A stretch of 12,489 nt of DNA from assembly GCA_021648585.1 (NCBI GenBank), contig JAKISM010000062.1:1-12489 (forward strand), given 5' to 3'. The stretch's first letter is position 1; every line of letters begins with the position of its first letter. This DNA is from Devosiaceae bacterium. Lineage in GTDB: Bacteria > Pseudomonadota > Alphaproteobacteria > Rhizobiales > Devosiaceae. The translations under genes were made by a program, and so were the position numbers. The notes under the pieces are model-generated. The model was not told the DNA's origin, made no database searches, and saw only the letters and a list, made by a program, of their open reading frames with translations. Positions 6,006-12,489 of the stretch are shown here, piece after piece.

Positions 6006-7679
6006 GTGACAAATCACCTTAGAATAGCATTAGCGCAGCTCAACCCAACAGTTGGAGCAATAAGGGCCAATTTAGCTTTGGCTCAACAAGCTATTGCTAA
6101 AGCTAAAGAAAGAAATGTCGATATTTTGATGTTTCCAGAACTTTTCCTAACAGGCTATTTCCCTGAAGATTTATTGTTTAAGCCGCAATTTATTAAAGAT
6201 GCTATTGCGGCGGCTCACGAACTAGTCAAACAAACTAAGAGCGTAGATTTTGCATTGCTTTTGCCTTCAGTATGGCAAGAAAATGATAAATTATATAATT
6301 CTATTATTCATGCCCAAAATGGTAAAATAAAAGCAATTCGCTATAAATATGAACTGCCGAACATGGACGTATTTTATGAAAAACGCTATTTTGAAGCAGG
6401 CGAGCTACCTGATATTGTAGAAATAAAGGGCGTAAAAATCGGCCTGCCAATTTGTGAAGATATTTGGCAAGATGCTGTTTGTAAACATCTAGCAAAACAG
6501 GGAGCTGAATTATTTCTTTGCCCCAATGGCTCACCATACTGGAAAAATAAACATTATTTACGCCGCAAATTAGTGAGATCTAGAGTGAAAGAAACAGGCG
6601 TGCCTATGCTTTATCTCAATCAAGTTGGCGGGCAAGACGAGTTGGTATTTGATGGTGCATCTTTTGGTTATAACGCTCGTGGAAAACTAGCCTTTGAAGG
6701 CGAATCTTTCAAAGAAGATTTTATTGTAACAGACTGGCAAAAAGAAAAAGATGGCTGGCATTTTGAAAAGGGTCGCAATATTGCACTAGTTTCAATAGAT
6801 GAAGCGCCTTGGCGAGCTTGTGTTTTGGGTTTGCGAGATTATTTACATAAAAATGGTTTTAAGCAAGTTGTGCTAGGGCTTTCGGGAGGTATAGATTCAG
6901 CGCTGGTTGCTGCCATTGCGGTTGATGCGGTGGGAGAAAAAAATGTGCATTGCGTTATGATGCCATATAAATATACGTCAAGCGAAAGCCTAAAAGACGC
7001 AAAACAATGCGCCAAAAATCTTGGGGTTCGTTATGATATAATACCAATTTCAAATCCTGTTGAAGCGGCACTAGACGAGTTAAGTCCTATTTTTGAGGGT
7101 CTAAAAAAAGACGTAACAGAAGAAAATATCCAATCAAGAATGCGTGGCACAATTTTGATGGCGATTTCTAATAAATTAGGGGCAATGCTTTTAACAACTG
7201 GCAATAAATCTGAAATGGCGGTTGGCTACGCTACAATTTATGGTGATATGAATGGTGGTTTTAACCCAATAAAAGATATGACCAAACAACAAGTCTATCA
7301 CTTTGCAAATTGGCGTAATGAAAATATGCCCGATGATGTTTTGGGCAAAAATGCTGAGATAATTCCACCCTCAATAATCAATAGAGCGCCAAGCGCTGAA
7401 TTGGCTGAAGGGCAGTTAGATCAAGATAGCTTGCCCCCTTATGAAGTGCTTGATGCGATATTAGAAGCATTGGTCGAGCAAGAAATGTCTATTGCTCAAA
7501 TTGTTGCTTTAGGTTATGAGCCAGAGCTGGTCAAAAAGATTGAAAAAATGATATATTTAGCCGAATATAAACGCAATCAATCAGCACCCGGTGTAAAATT
7601 AACAATAAAAGCCTTTGGGCGTGGGCGTAAATATCCCATAACAAATGGCTATCGTGATGAAAGCAAAGATAATGATTAA
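6006..7679 (+). CDS. nadE: Glutamine-dependent NAD+ synthetase
   Basis: A 557-residue cytoplasmic enzyme that amidates nicotinate adenine dinucleotide to NAD+ using ATP, with ammonia released from glutamine. It has two domains. The N-terminal nitrilase/glutaminase domain (about 5-265) has the triad Glu45 (MFPELFLTGY), Lys114 (RYKYELP) and Cys150 (GLPICEDIW). The C-terminal synthetase domain has the ATP pyrophosphatase P-loop GLSGGIDSAL (291-300), then TTGNKSEMAVGY (397-408) and the GDMNGGFNPIKD loop (413-424). All key residues are present and the length is normal for the shorter bacterial glutamine-dependent form. Translation starts at GTG 6006. The Shine-Dalgarno is poor (CTGGA, about 7 nt upstream). 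It overlaps gltX by 8 nt, so the two are probably one transcription unit with coupled translation. Confidence 0.96.
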   Translation: MTNHLRIALAQLNPTVGAIRANLALAQQAIAKAKERNVDILMFPELFLTGYFPEDLLFKPQFIKDAIAAAHELVKQTKSVDFALLLPSVWQENDKLYNSIIHAQNGKIKAIRYKYELPNMDVFYEKRYFEAGELPDIVEIKGVKIGLPICEDIWQDAVCKHLAKQGAELFLCPNGSPYWKNKHYLRRKLVRSRVKETGVPMLYLNQVGGQDELVFDGASFGYNARGKLAFEGESFKEDFIVTDWQKEKDGWHFEKGRNIALVSIDEAPWRACVLGLRDYLHKNGFKQVVLGLSGGIDSALVAAIAVDAVGEKNVHCVMMPYKYTSSESLKDAKQCAKNLGVRYDIIPISNPVEAALDELSPIFEGLKKDVTEENIQSRMRGTILMAISNKLGAMLLTTGNKSEMAVGYATIYGDMNGGFNPIKDMTKQQVYHFANWRNENMPDDVLGKNAEIIPPSIINRAPSAELAEGQLDQDSLPPYEVLDAILEALVEQEMSIAQIVALGYEPELVKKIEKMIYLAEYKRNQSAPGVKLTIKAFGRGRKYPITNGYRDESKDND

Positions 7680-8997
7680 AGTCCGTTTCGCCCCGTCTCC
7701 AACAGGGCTAATCCATCTAGGAAATGCCAGACCTGCATTGCTTAATTATATGTTTGCCAAAAAAAATGATGGTCAATTTATTTTGCGCTTTGATGATACC
7801 GATAAAGAGCGCTCAAAAGAGAAATATGCAAATGCCATAAAACAAGATCTGTCTTGGCTTGGCATTGAGCCTGATTTAATAGTGCGTCAATCAGATAGAT
7901 TTGCAAAATATGATGAAGCACGAGACAAGCTAATAAAGATGGGTAAGCTCTATCCATGTTATGAAACGGGTGATGAATTAGATAGAGCCCGCTCTCGTGC
8001 TAGAGCTATGGGGCGACCTCCAATTTACAACAGAGCGGCGCTTGAACTTAGCCAAGATGACATAAAAAAATATGAGGGCGAGGGGCGTAAACCCCATTGG
8101 CGCTATAGGCTAGATGCGAAACCAGTAACATTTGACGATTTAATTCGGGGCGAGCAAGTGGTCAATACGGCCTCCATGTCAGATCCTGTTCTCATTCGTG
8201 GCGATGGCTCGTATCTCTATACGCTACCATCAGTGGTTGACGATATTGACCTAGAAATTAGCCATATTATTCGTGGTGAAGATCACGTCAGTAATTCTGG
8301 CGTGCAAGTTGAAATCTTTGAAGCCTTGGGCGCAAAAGCACCAATTTTTGCGCATCATAATTTACTAACCGATGTTGAGGGCAAAGGGCTTTCAAAAAGG
8401 CTTGGCTCGCTCTCTTTATCTTCATTAAGAGAGCAGGGATATGAAGCAATCGCCGTTGCCACAATGGCAACCCTAACTGGTACTTCTGTTGCGATAGAGC
8501 CGCTTAAAGATTTAGATGAATTGGCAGAAAAGTTTGATTTTTCAATTATTTCAAGAGGGCCAGCTCGCTATGACGAAAGCGAACTTGATAGTTTGAACGC
8601 TAGAATTTTGCATAATATGTCTTATGATAGTGCAAAATCTCGACTTGAAAACTATGAATTAGAGGGTGAGGCGCTTTGGTTGGCACTACGAGAGAATTTA
8701 CATAAGTTTTCTGATATTAAAGATTTAGCAAAGCTTGTTACAGGCCCCGTTGAGCCAATTATTGCTCCTGAGGATAAAGAGTTTATAGAACTTGCAGCAA
8801 AAAAGCTGCCTAGTGAGCCTTATGATGAAACTAGTTGGGGGCAATGGACATCAAGCCTTAAAAACCTAAGCGATAGAAAGGGCAAGAGCTTATTCATGCC
8901 TCTTCGTTTAGCGCTTACAGGGCTTGAACATGGCCCCGAGCTCAAACTCCTTCTTCCCCTAATTGGGCGTAAGGAGTGTCTGGCCCGACTATCCTGA
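7672..8997 (+). CDS. gltX: Glutamyl-tRNA synthetase (short alphaproteobacterial type)
   Basis: A class Ib aminoacyl-tRNA synthetase of 441 residues that charges tRNA with glutamate. The N-terminal FAPSPTGLIHLGNARPALLN holds the HIGH motif as HLGN (15-18), and GLSKRLG (239-245) is the KMSKS-type loop. Between them, IIRGEDHVSNSG (199-210) and LYTLPSVVDD (182-191) are typical of GluRS. Many alphaproteobacteria carry two GluRS copies; this one resembles the copy often called GltX2, and in organisms lacking GlnRS one copy may load tRNA-Gln for GatCAB. That specificity is not readable here. I chose ATG 7672 because the protein then opens MIKVRFAPSP, right at the conserved start; ATG 7645 would add nine residues inside nadE. 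It overlaps nadE by 8 nt and the opposing DUF2865 gene by 56 bp. The conserved C-terminal GLEHGPELKLLLPLIGR lies in or near that overlap, so gltX is not over-extended. Confidence 0.94.
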   Translation: MIKVRFAPSPTGLIHLGNARPALLNYMFAKKNDGQFILRFDDTDKERSKEKYANAIKQDLSWLGIEPDLIVRQSDRFAKYDEARDKLIKMGKLYPCYETGDELDRARSRARAMGRPPIYNRAALELSQDDIKKYEGEGRKPHWRYRLDAKPVTFDDLIRGEQVVNTASMSDPVLIRGDGSYLYTLPSVVDDIDLEISHIIRGEDHVSNSGVQVEIFEALGAKAPIFAHHNLLTDVEGKGLSKRLGSLSLSSLREQGYEAIAVATMATLTGTSVAIEPLKDLDELAEKFDFSIISRGPARYDESELDSLNARILHNMSYDSAKSRLENYELEGEALWLALRENLHKFSDIKDLAKLVTGPVEPIIAPEDKEFIELAAKKLPSEPYDETSWGQWTSSLKNLSDRKGKSLFMPLRLALTGLEHGPELKLLLPLIGRKECLARLS

Positions 8998-10069
8998 TAT
9001 TCTTGCCATTTAGAGTAAAACTTCTTAGTGGCTCATTGTCTTTTTGAGTAGCTGATAATCGCATTTCTGGCGCTTCTTCTCCCTCTTGCAAAGGACGAGG
9101 AATTGGAAGTGGGATAGTAATAGCAGCATGAGCAACAACCACTTCTTGTGTTTGGCGAGGATCACGAAGAGGTAAAGGGAAACTAATATCATTAAAATTT
9201 ATCATTATACGAGATGTCTCGCCTTCTTTAGCTGCAACTAATTGCATAGATCCAAAATTTACATTTCGCTTAATAGCGCAAGATTGAACATATTCATTGC
9301 GATAGCGAAAAGCGTTTGGTGTTGATGTGTACGGCTTGCCAGAAATTGAAATCATATCTTCAGCTCTCTCACCCGGATTGCGGTGATAAAATAATTCAAC
9401 ATCAGCGCCTTTTGCCTCTCTTTTACATTGCCTAGCATCATCTGGAAGATATTCCTCTGTTGTGGAGAAGCTTATTGGCCAAAAATATCCATCGCATGAG
9501 CGCGCACAAACCGTACGAACGGTTGAGAGGTTAGTGGTAGTTTCAAAATCATCTGCTTGAATTTCATTTCCATTATTTCCAAATAATATATCAAAAAGCG
9601 ATCTTGTAGGTTGATTATTTCGTTGCACACTAGCGCTTGAGCGAGAATTATTATTTTGATTGCTGCATCCACGAGAAGCAATTTGTTGCAAAACTTGTTG
9701 TCTTTGCTCTGCTACCATTTGCCCTGTTCCAACAGAGTTTTTTAGTTTTTCAACATTTGAGCGACCCTTTAGGATTTTTCTTGCAACAATGCGGCAAGCT
9801 CCAGAAAGCTTTTGCTTTGCATTAATTTGCGCTTGGCAGCCACCACGAACAAATTTGCTTTCTTGTTGTTTCAAATCCTTAGTTGCAGCTTGCAGCGTTG
9901 CATTATTCTTTTTATATGTTCGATAATCTCGATTTCTATCAAGTGAGCGCAAGGTTTGAGTGAGTTTAGAGCATGAATTAGATTGAGCAAAAGCAATATT
10001 GCCTTGCGAAAGCAATGAAGTGCTAACAGCTAAAAAAACAACCAGTTTAAGTCCTGATATGGTTTTCAC
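8942..10069 (-). CDS. Secreted DUF2865 family protein
   Basis: A 375-residue exported protein of unknown function. I place the start at GTG 10069, because AAGAGG (10077-10082) sits 7 nt upstream and the product then opens with a normal signal peptide: MKTISGLKLVVFLAVS, cleaved after NIAFA (residue 28). ATG 10123 would add 18 residues without sense. The mature chain has a basic, Gln/Asn-rich helical part (about 30-150), then a core at about 185-267 containing CARSCDGYFWPISFS, VELFYHRNPGE and PNAFRYRNEYVQSC. I recognise this core as DUF2865, common in Rhizobiales. Eight cysteines (33, 78, 92, 135, 188, 192, 215, 264) suggest disulfides in the periplasm. The tail has a Pro-rich IPLPIPRPLQ and may be disordered. 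The gene's last 56 bp overlap the end of gltX on the other strand. Family call from memory of the conserved core. Confidence 0.8.
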   Translation of the reverse strand: MKTISGLKLVVFLAVSTSLLSQGNIAFAQSNSCSKLTQTLRSLDRNRDYRTYKKNNATLQAATKDLKQQESKFVRGGCQAQINAKQKLSGACRIVARKILKGRSNVEKLKNSVGTGQMVAEQRQQVLQQIASRGCSNQNNNSRSSASVQRNNQPTRSLFDILFGNNGNEIQADDFETTTNLSTVRTVCARSCDGYFWPISFSTTEEYLPDDARQCKREAKGADVELFYHRNPGERAEDMISISGKPYTSTPNAFRYRNEYVQSCAIKRNVNFGSMQLVAAKEGETSRIMINFNDISFPLPLRDPRQTQEVVVAHAAITIPLPIPRPLQEGEEAPEMRLSATQKDNEPLRSFTLNGKNIRIVGPDTPYAQLGEEGV

Positions 10070-10076
10070 TAAAATG

Positions 10077-10082
10077 CCTCTT
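10077..10082 (-). promoter_or_regulatory. Ribosome-binding site that decides the DUF2865 GTG start
   Basis: AAGAGG on the minus strand lies 7 nt before GTG 10069. It is the best Shine-Dalgarno match near this gene and sets the start 54 nt downstream of the longest-frame ATG at 10123. Confidence 0.65.
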
Positions 10083-10141
10083 ATTTTTGAGTAAACTCTA
10101 TTAGAATCAAACTCTATTATCATTATTATAGAACAAAATTA

Positions 10142-10372
10142 TTATTGTTTTTCTTTATTGCAATAAAACTTGAATATTGTGTGTCTAATCGTGTTTTTTA
10201 ATTTTTGCTTGCTTTTATTTTTTAACAAAGCCAAACTAGACGCATGAGACACCTGAGCCAAATTTGCATTATTACCTGCATTATTATTCGCTAAATCTGT
10301 TAGCGGCGCGGTTTTTCCTTTTCTTTGAACATATCCGAGCCTGCTAATGCTAGACCAGTATTTTTGAGGCAT
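10142..10372 (-). CDS. Doubtful 76-codon reading frame between DUF2865 and cysS
   Basis: The gap between the DUF2865 gene and cysS holds one open frame of 76 codons on the minus strand. Its product is basic and rich in Asn, Lys, Ser and Ala, with NNNAGNNANLAQ in the middle and a Lys-rich tail. I recognise no family, signal peptide or membrane helix. There is no clear Shine-Dalgarno, and its ATG (10370-10372) lies only 2 bp from the cysS start codon and abuts the cysS ribosome-binding site. It may be a chance frame in the leader of the DUF2865 gene, a decayed gene, or a real small gene ending 72 bp before the DUF2865 start. I favour the first reading. Confidence 0.2.
   Translation of the reverse strand: MPQKYWSSISRLGYVQRKGKTAPLTDLANNNAGNNANLAQVSHASSLALLKNKSKQKLKNTIRHTIFKFYCNKEKQ
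10154..10167. repeat. 14-bp perfect palindrome upstream of the DUF2865 gene
   Basis: TTTATTGCAATAAA is identical on both strands and lies about 85 bp upstream of the DUF2865 start codon. It could be a protein-binding site for that gene, but it is AT-rich and may be chance. Confidence 0.3.
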
Positions 10373-10374
10373 AA

Positions 10375-11838
10375 ATGACCATTGATAGTAAAATAAAAAT
10401 CAAACTTTATAACACGCTTAGCCGTAAGAAGCAGGATTTTGTCCCAATAAAAGCGGATAATGTGCGCCTATATGTCTGTGGGCCAACGGTTTATGATTAT
10501 GCACATATCGGCAATGCAAGGCCAGTAATTGTGTTTGATGTGTTATTTCGCCTGTTGCGCCATGTCTATGGGCAAGATCATGTTACTTATGTGCGTAATA
10601 TCACCGATGTTGATGACAAGATAAATGCTCGTGCCGCACAAGATTATCCAAGTTTAGAATTAAATGAAGCGATAAAAAGAGTAACGCAAAAAACCACAGA
10701 TCAATTCCATAAAGATGTAAAGGCGCTTTTGTGCTTAGAGCCAAATTTTGAGCCAAGAGCTACCGATCATATTGCTGGTATGATAGAAATGATTGAGACT
10801 TTGTTAGAAAAAAACCACGCCTATCAGGCTGAGGGCGAGGTGCTTTTTGATATAAGTTCAATGGAAAATTATGGTGCTTTATCCAATAGAAAATTAGATG
10901 AGCAAAAGGCTGGCGCACGTATTAAAGTTGACGAACATAAAAAAAATGCTGGCGATTTTGTGTTATGGAAACTTTCAAGCGAAAACGAGCCAGGTTGGCA
11001 AAGCTCATGGGGCAGGGGGCGACCAGGGTGGCATCTTGAATGTTCGGTTATGAGCGAGGCATTGCTTGGTAAACAATTTGATATTCATGGTGGCGGCTTG
11101 GATTTAATTTTCCCGCATCACGAAAATGAAATTGCGCAATCTTGCTGTGCGCATGATAATGATAAAATGGCAAACTATTGGCTTCATAACGGGTTTTTGC
11201 AAGTTGAAGGCAAAAAAATGTCTAAATCTGAGGGCAATTTTATCACCATAAATGAATTGCTTGAAAGCAATAAGTTTGGTGGTAAAAAATGGTCAGGTGA
11301 TGTTCTGCGCCTGGCAATGTTAATGACCAATTATAAAGAGCCGATAGATTTTTGTGTTGCTAGATTAGAAGAAGCTGAAAAAATCTTAAGCAAATGGAAA
11401 AACACAATTCTTGATTTAGGATTAGTTTTCAATAAGGAAAATCAAAAAGAAATTGAAGAACTAGGCCCTTGTTCAAAACTGCTCTATGCGCTTGTTGATG
11501 ACATGAATATGTCAGGCGTAATTTCACATCTGCACCGCCATGCATCGGGTAAGAAACTCCATAATGCCAATCGTTTGTTCGGCTCGTTGCAATTGCTCGG
11601 CTTGGTGAGCTTTGCAACCATGCAACAATTCCAACAGGCAAAAGAAAAGCAAAATCAAGATGTTGATATAGTTTCGATTGAAAAGCAAATTTCCTTGAGA
11701 CTTCAGGCGCTTAGTGAGAAAAATTGGCAAGAGGCTGATATTATCCGCAATGAATTAGCGACGGCTGGAATTTCTCTTAAAGATGGCAAAGATGAAAAAA
11801 CTGGCGAACGTATAACTTCTTGGGAGATCAAAAAATGA
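10375..11838 (+). CDS. cysS: Cysteinyl-tRNA synthetase
   Basis: A 487-residue class Ia synthetase that charges tRNA-Cys with cysteine. The zinc site is complete: Cys35 (YVCGPTVYD), Cys223 (LECSVMS), His248 and Glu252 (PHHENEIAQ), matching Cys28, Cys209, His234 and Glu238 of the E. coli enzyme. The HIGH motif is HIGN (44-47) and the KMSKS loop is KKMSKSEGNF (280-289). GWHLECS and the GGGLDLIFPHH strand are typical of the family. The C-terminal half (about 335-487) is the helical anticodon-binding region and is more divergent. A GAGG Shine-Dalgarno (10366-10369) lies 5 nt before ATG 10375. The stop codon overlaps the start of a small membrane protein gene (ATGA), and cimA follows, so the three probably form an operon. 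Confidence 0.96.
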   Translation: MTIDSKIKIKLYNTLSRKKQDFVPIKADNVRLYVCGPTVYDYAHIGNARPVIVFDVLFRLLRHVYGQDHVTYVRNITDVDDKINARAAQDYPSLELNEAIKRVTQKTTDQFHKDVKALLCLEPNFEPRATDHIAGMIEMIETLLEKNHAYQAEGEVLFDISSMENYGALSNRKLDEQKAGARIKVDEHKKNAGDFVLWKLSSENEPGWQSSWGRGRPGWHLECSVMSEALLGKQFDIHGGGLDLIFPHHENEIAQSCCAHDNDKMANYWLHNGFLQVEGKKMSKSEGNFITINELLESNKFGGKKWSGDVLRLAMLMTNYKEPIDFCVARLEEAEKILSKWKNTILDLGLVFNKENQKEIEELGPCSKLLYALVDDMNMSGVISHLHRHASGKKLHNANRLFGSLQLLGLVSFATMQQFQQAKEKQNQDVDIVSIEKQISLRLQALSEKNWQEADIIRNELATAGISLKDGKDEKTGERITSWEIKK

Positions 11839-11969
11839 CCGATAAAACTAACAAAAACAATATAAATGATAAAAATAAAATACCAAGATGGCTAATTTAT
11901 ACCTTTGTTGCCAAAATAATCTTGGTGTCGCTGATTACAATAATTGTAGTTTTTATTGCGTTGAAATAA
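11835..11969 (+). CDS. Small single-helix membrane protein (44 residues)
   Basis: The ATG at 11835-11837 overlaps the cysS stop codon in an ATGA arrangement, and the frame runs 44 codons to TAA 11967-11969. Residues 1-18 are very polar (Lys/Asn/Asp-rich), then residues 19-43 form one strongly hydrophobic helix (WLIYTFVAKIILVSLITIIV and on) ending in Lys44. Having the basic part first suggests the N-terminus is inside, with the helix in the inner membrane. The overlap implies translation coupled to cysS; the Shine-Dalgarno would be GGAG at 11823-11826 within the cysS end. cimA starts 24 bp later. I know no family for it. The exact overlap and the clean polar-then-membrane split argue against chance, but an ORF this short needs a conservation test. 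Confidence 0.6.
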   Translation: MTDKTNKNNINDKNKIPRWLIYTFVAKIILVSLITIIVVFIALK

Positions 11970-11993
11970 TTATAACTTCAGATGGAAAATAAA

Positions 11994-12489
11994 ATGAAGA
12001 AACAAAAATTATATCTATTTGACACCACCCTACGTGATGGTGCGCAAACCACTGGAATTGAATTTTCGCTTGAGGATAAAATTTCTATCACTTCTTTGCT
12101 TGAAGAATTAGGGGTTGATTATATTGAGGGCGGATATCCGGGTGCAAATATTGTTGATGATAAGTTTTTTAGCAAAAAACGCACCAAGCAAGCAATTTTC
12201 ACGGCCTTTGGCATGACAAAAAGAGCAGGGCGCTCAATAGAAAATGATGTCGGCATTAAAGCTCTATTAGAAGCAAAGTCTGACGCGATTTGCTTTGTTG
12301 CAAAAGCATGGGATAAGCAAGTTGAGCAAGCACTTGGCATTAGCCTTGAAGAAAATCTAGTGTCGATTGAGCAATCAATCAAAGCAACGATTAATGCAGG
12401 TAAAGAAGCCATGCTAGATTGCGAGCATTTTTTTGATGGCTATAAGGCAAACCCAACTTATGCAAAATCATGCATAAAACGGGCACTTG
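11994..12489 (+). CDS. cimA: Citramalate synthase, N-terminal part (cut by window edge)
   Basis: The first 165 residues of an enzyme that condenses acetyl-CoA and pyruvate to (R)-citramalate, the entry to the threonine-independent route to isoleucine. It belongs to the HMGL-like/LeuA superfamily. YLFDTTLRDGAQTTG (7-21) has the catalytic Arg14 and the metal ligand Asp15. EGGYPGANIVDDKFF (45-59) and CEHFFDGYKANP (143-154) are characteristic of CimA rather than of isopropylmalate synthase, whose corresponding motifs differ. ATG 11994 is chosen because a GGA lies 7 nt upstream; the in-frame ATG 11982 has no Shine-Dalgarno. About two thirds of a usual 520-540 residue protein, including the C-terminal regulatory LeuA-type domain, is outside the window. 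It follows cysS and the 44-residue protein on the same strand. Confidence 0.93.
   Translation, partial: MKKQKLYLFDTTLRDGAQTTGIEFSLEDKISITSLLEELGVDYIEGGYPGANIVDDKFFSKKRTKQAIFTAFGMTKRAGRSIENDVGIKALLEAKSDAICFVAKAWDKQVEQALGISLEENLVSIEQSIKATINAGKEAMLDCEHFFDGYKANPTYAKSCIKRAL

Noticed and set aside
9637..9926. Two overlapping plus-strand frames (62 and 88 codons), Cys/Phe-rich, opposite the DUF2865 gene
   Set aside because: They are antisense to the helical, Gln-rich part of a supported gene and look like composition artefacts.
12119..12412. A 97-codon minus-strand frame opposite cimA
   Set aside because: The plus strand encodes unmistakable citramalate synthase motifs across the same bases.
1..12489. 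tRNA genes, rRNA, CRISPR arrays, transposase or phage genes, toxin-antitoxin pairs
   Set aside because: I looked at both strands in the gaps and saw no cloverleaf arms, spaced direct repeats of CRISPR type, or matching protein families. This was by eye and a covariance-model search would be more sensitive.

Overview
The window reads as chromosomal DNA from an AT-rich alphaproteobacterium, probably of the Hyphomicrobiales (Rhizobiales) lineage. This placement is an inference. It rests on a DUF2865 secreted protein, a class II DAHP synthase, a GltX of the short alphaproteobacterial type, a PdhS/DivJ/PleC-like membrane histidine kinase, and a citramalate synthase close to cysS. There are no transposases, phage genes, CRISPR arrays or RNA genes that I can see. 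Most of the content is housekeeping genes packed tightly together.

Layout. 1-253 (minus) is the N-terminal half of an Lrp/AsnC regulator cut by the window edge. 376-885 (minus) is a membrane-anchored thermonuclease-family protein. 987-2510 (plus) is a six-helix membrane histidine kinase, which meets a VIT1/CCC1-type metal transporter (2513-3232, minus) tail to tail with only 2 bp between them. 3337-4695 (plus) is class II DAHP synthase, starting at GTG. 4793-5749 (plus) is an exported outer-membrane beta-barrel protein. The 256-bp gap after it holds a dispersed-type inverted repeat element. 6006-7679 is glutamine-dependent NAD synthetase, overlapping gltX (7672-8997) by 8 nt. gltX in turn overlaps, antisense, the 3' end of a secreted DUF2865 protein (8942-10069, minus). 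10375-11838 is cysS, followed by a 44-residue membrane miniprotein (11835-11969, ATGA overlap) and the first 165 codons of cimA (from 11994), which runs off the window.

Functional links. aroG-II feeds the shikimate pathway and cimA feeds isoleucine biosynthesis from pyruvate. cysS and gltX charge tRNAs and nadE completes NAD synthesis. Two probable transcription units are visible: nadE-gltX and cysS-miniprotein-cimA. The Lrp-like regulator could sense amino acids, but nothing ties it to these genes.

I did not find a clearly novel multi-gene system. The observations most worth checking are small: the overlapping miniprotein between cysS and cimA, an inverted repeat covering the probable aroG promoter, a folded leader before the porin-like gene, the hairpin repeat at 5775-5876, and the 56-bp antisense overlap at the end of gltX. 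Two annotation corrections also come out: the DUF2865 gene most likely starts at GTG 10069 rather than ATG 10123, and gltX most likely starts at 7672 rather than 7645.
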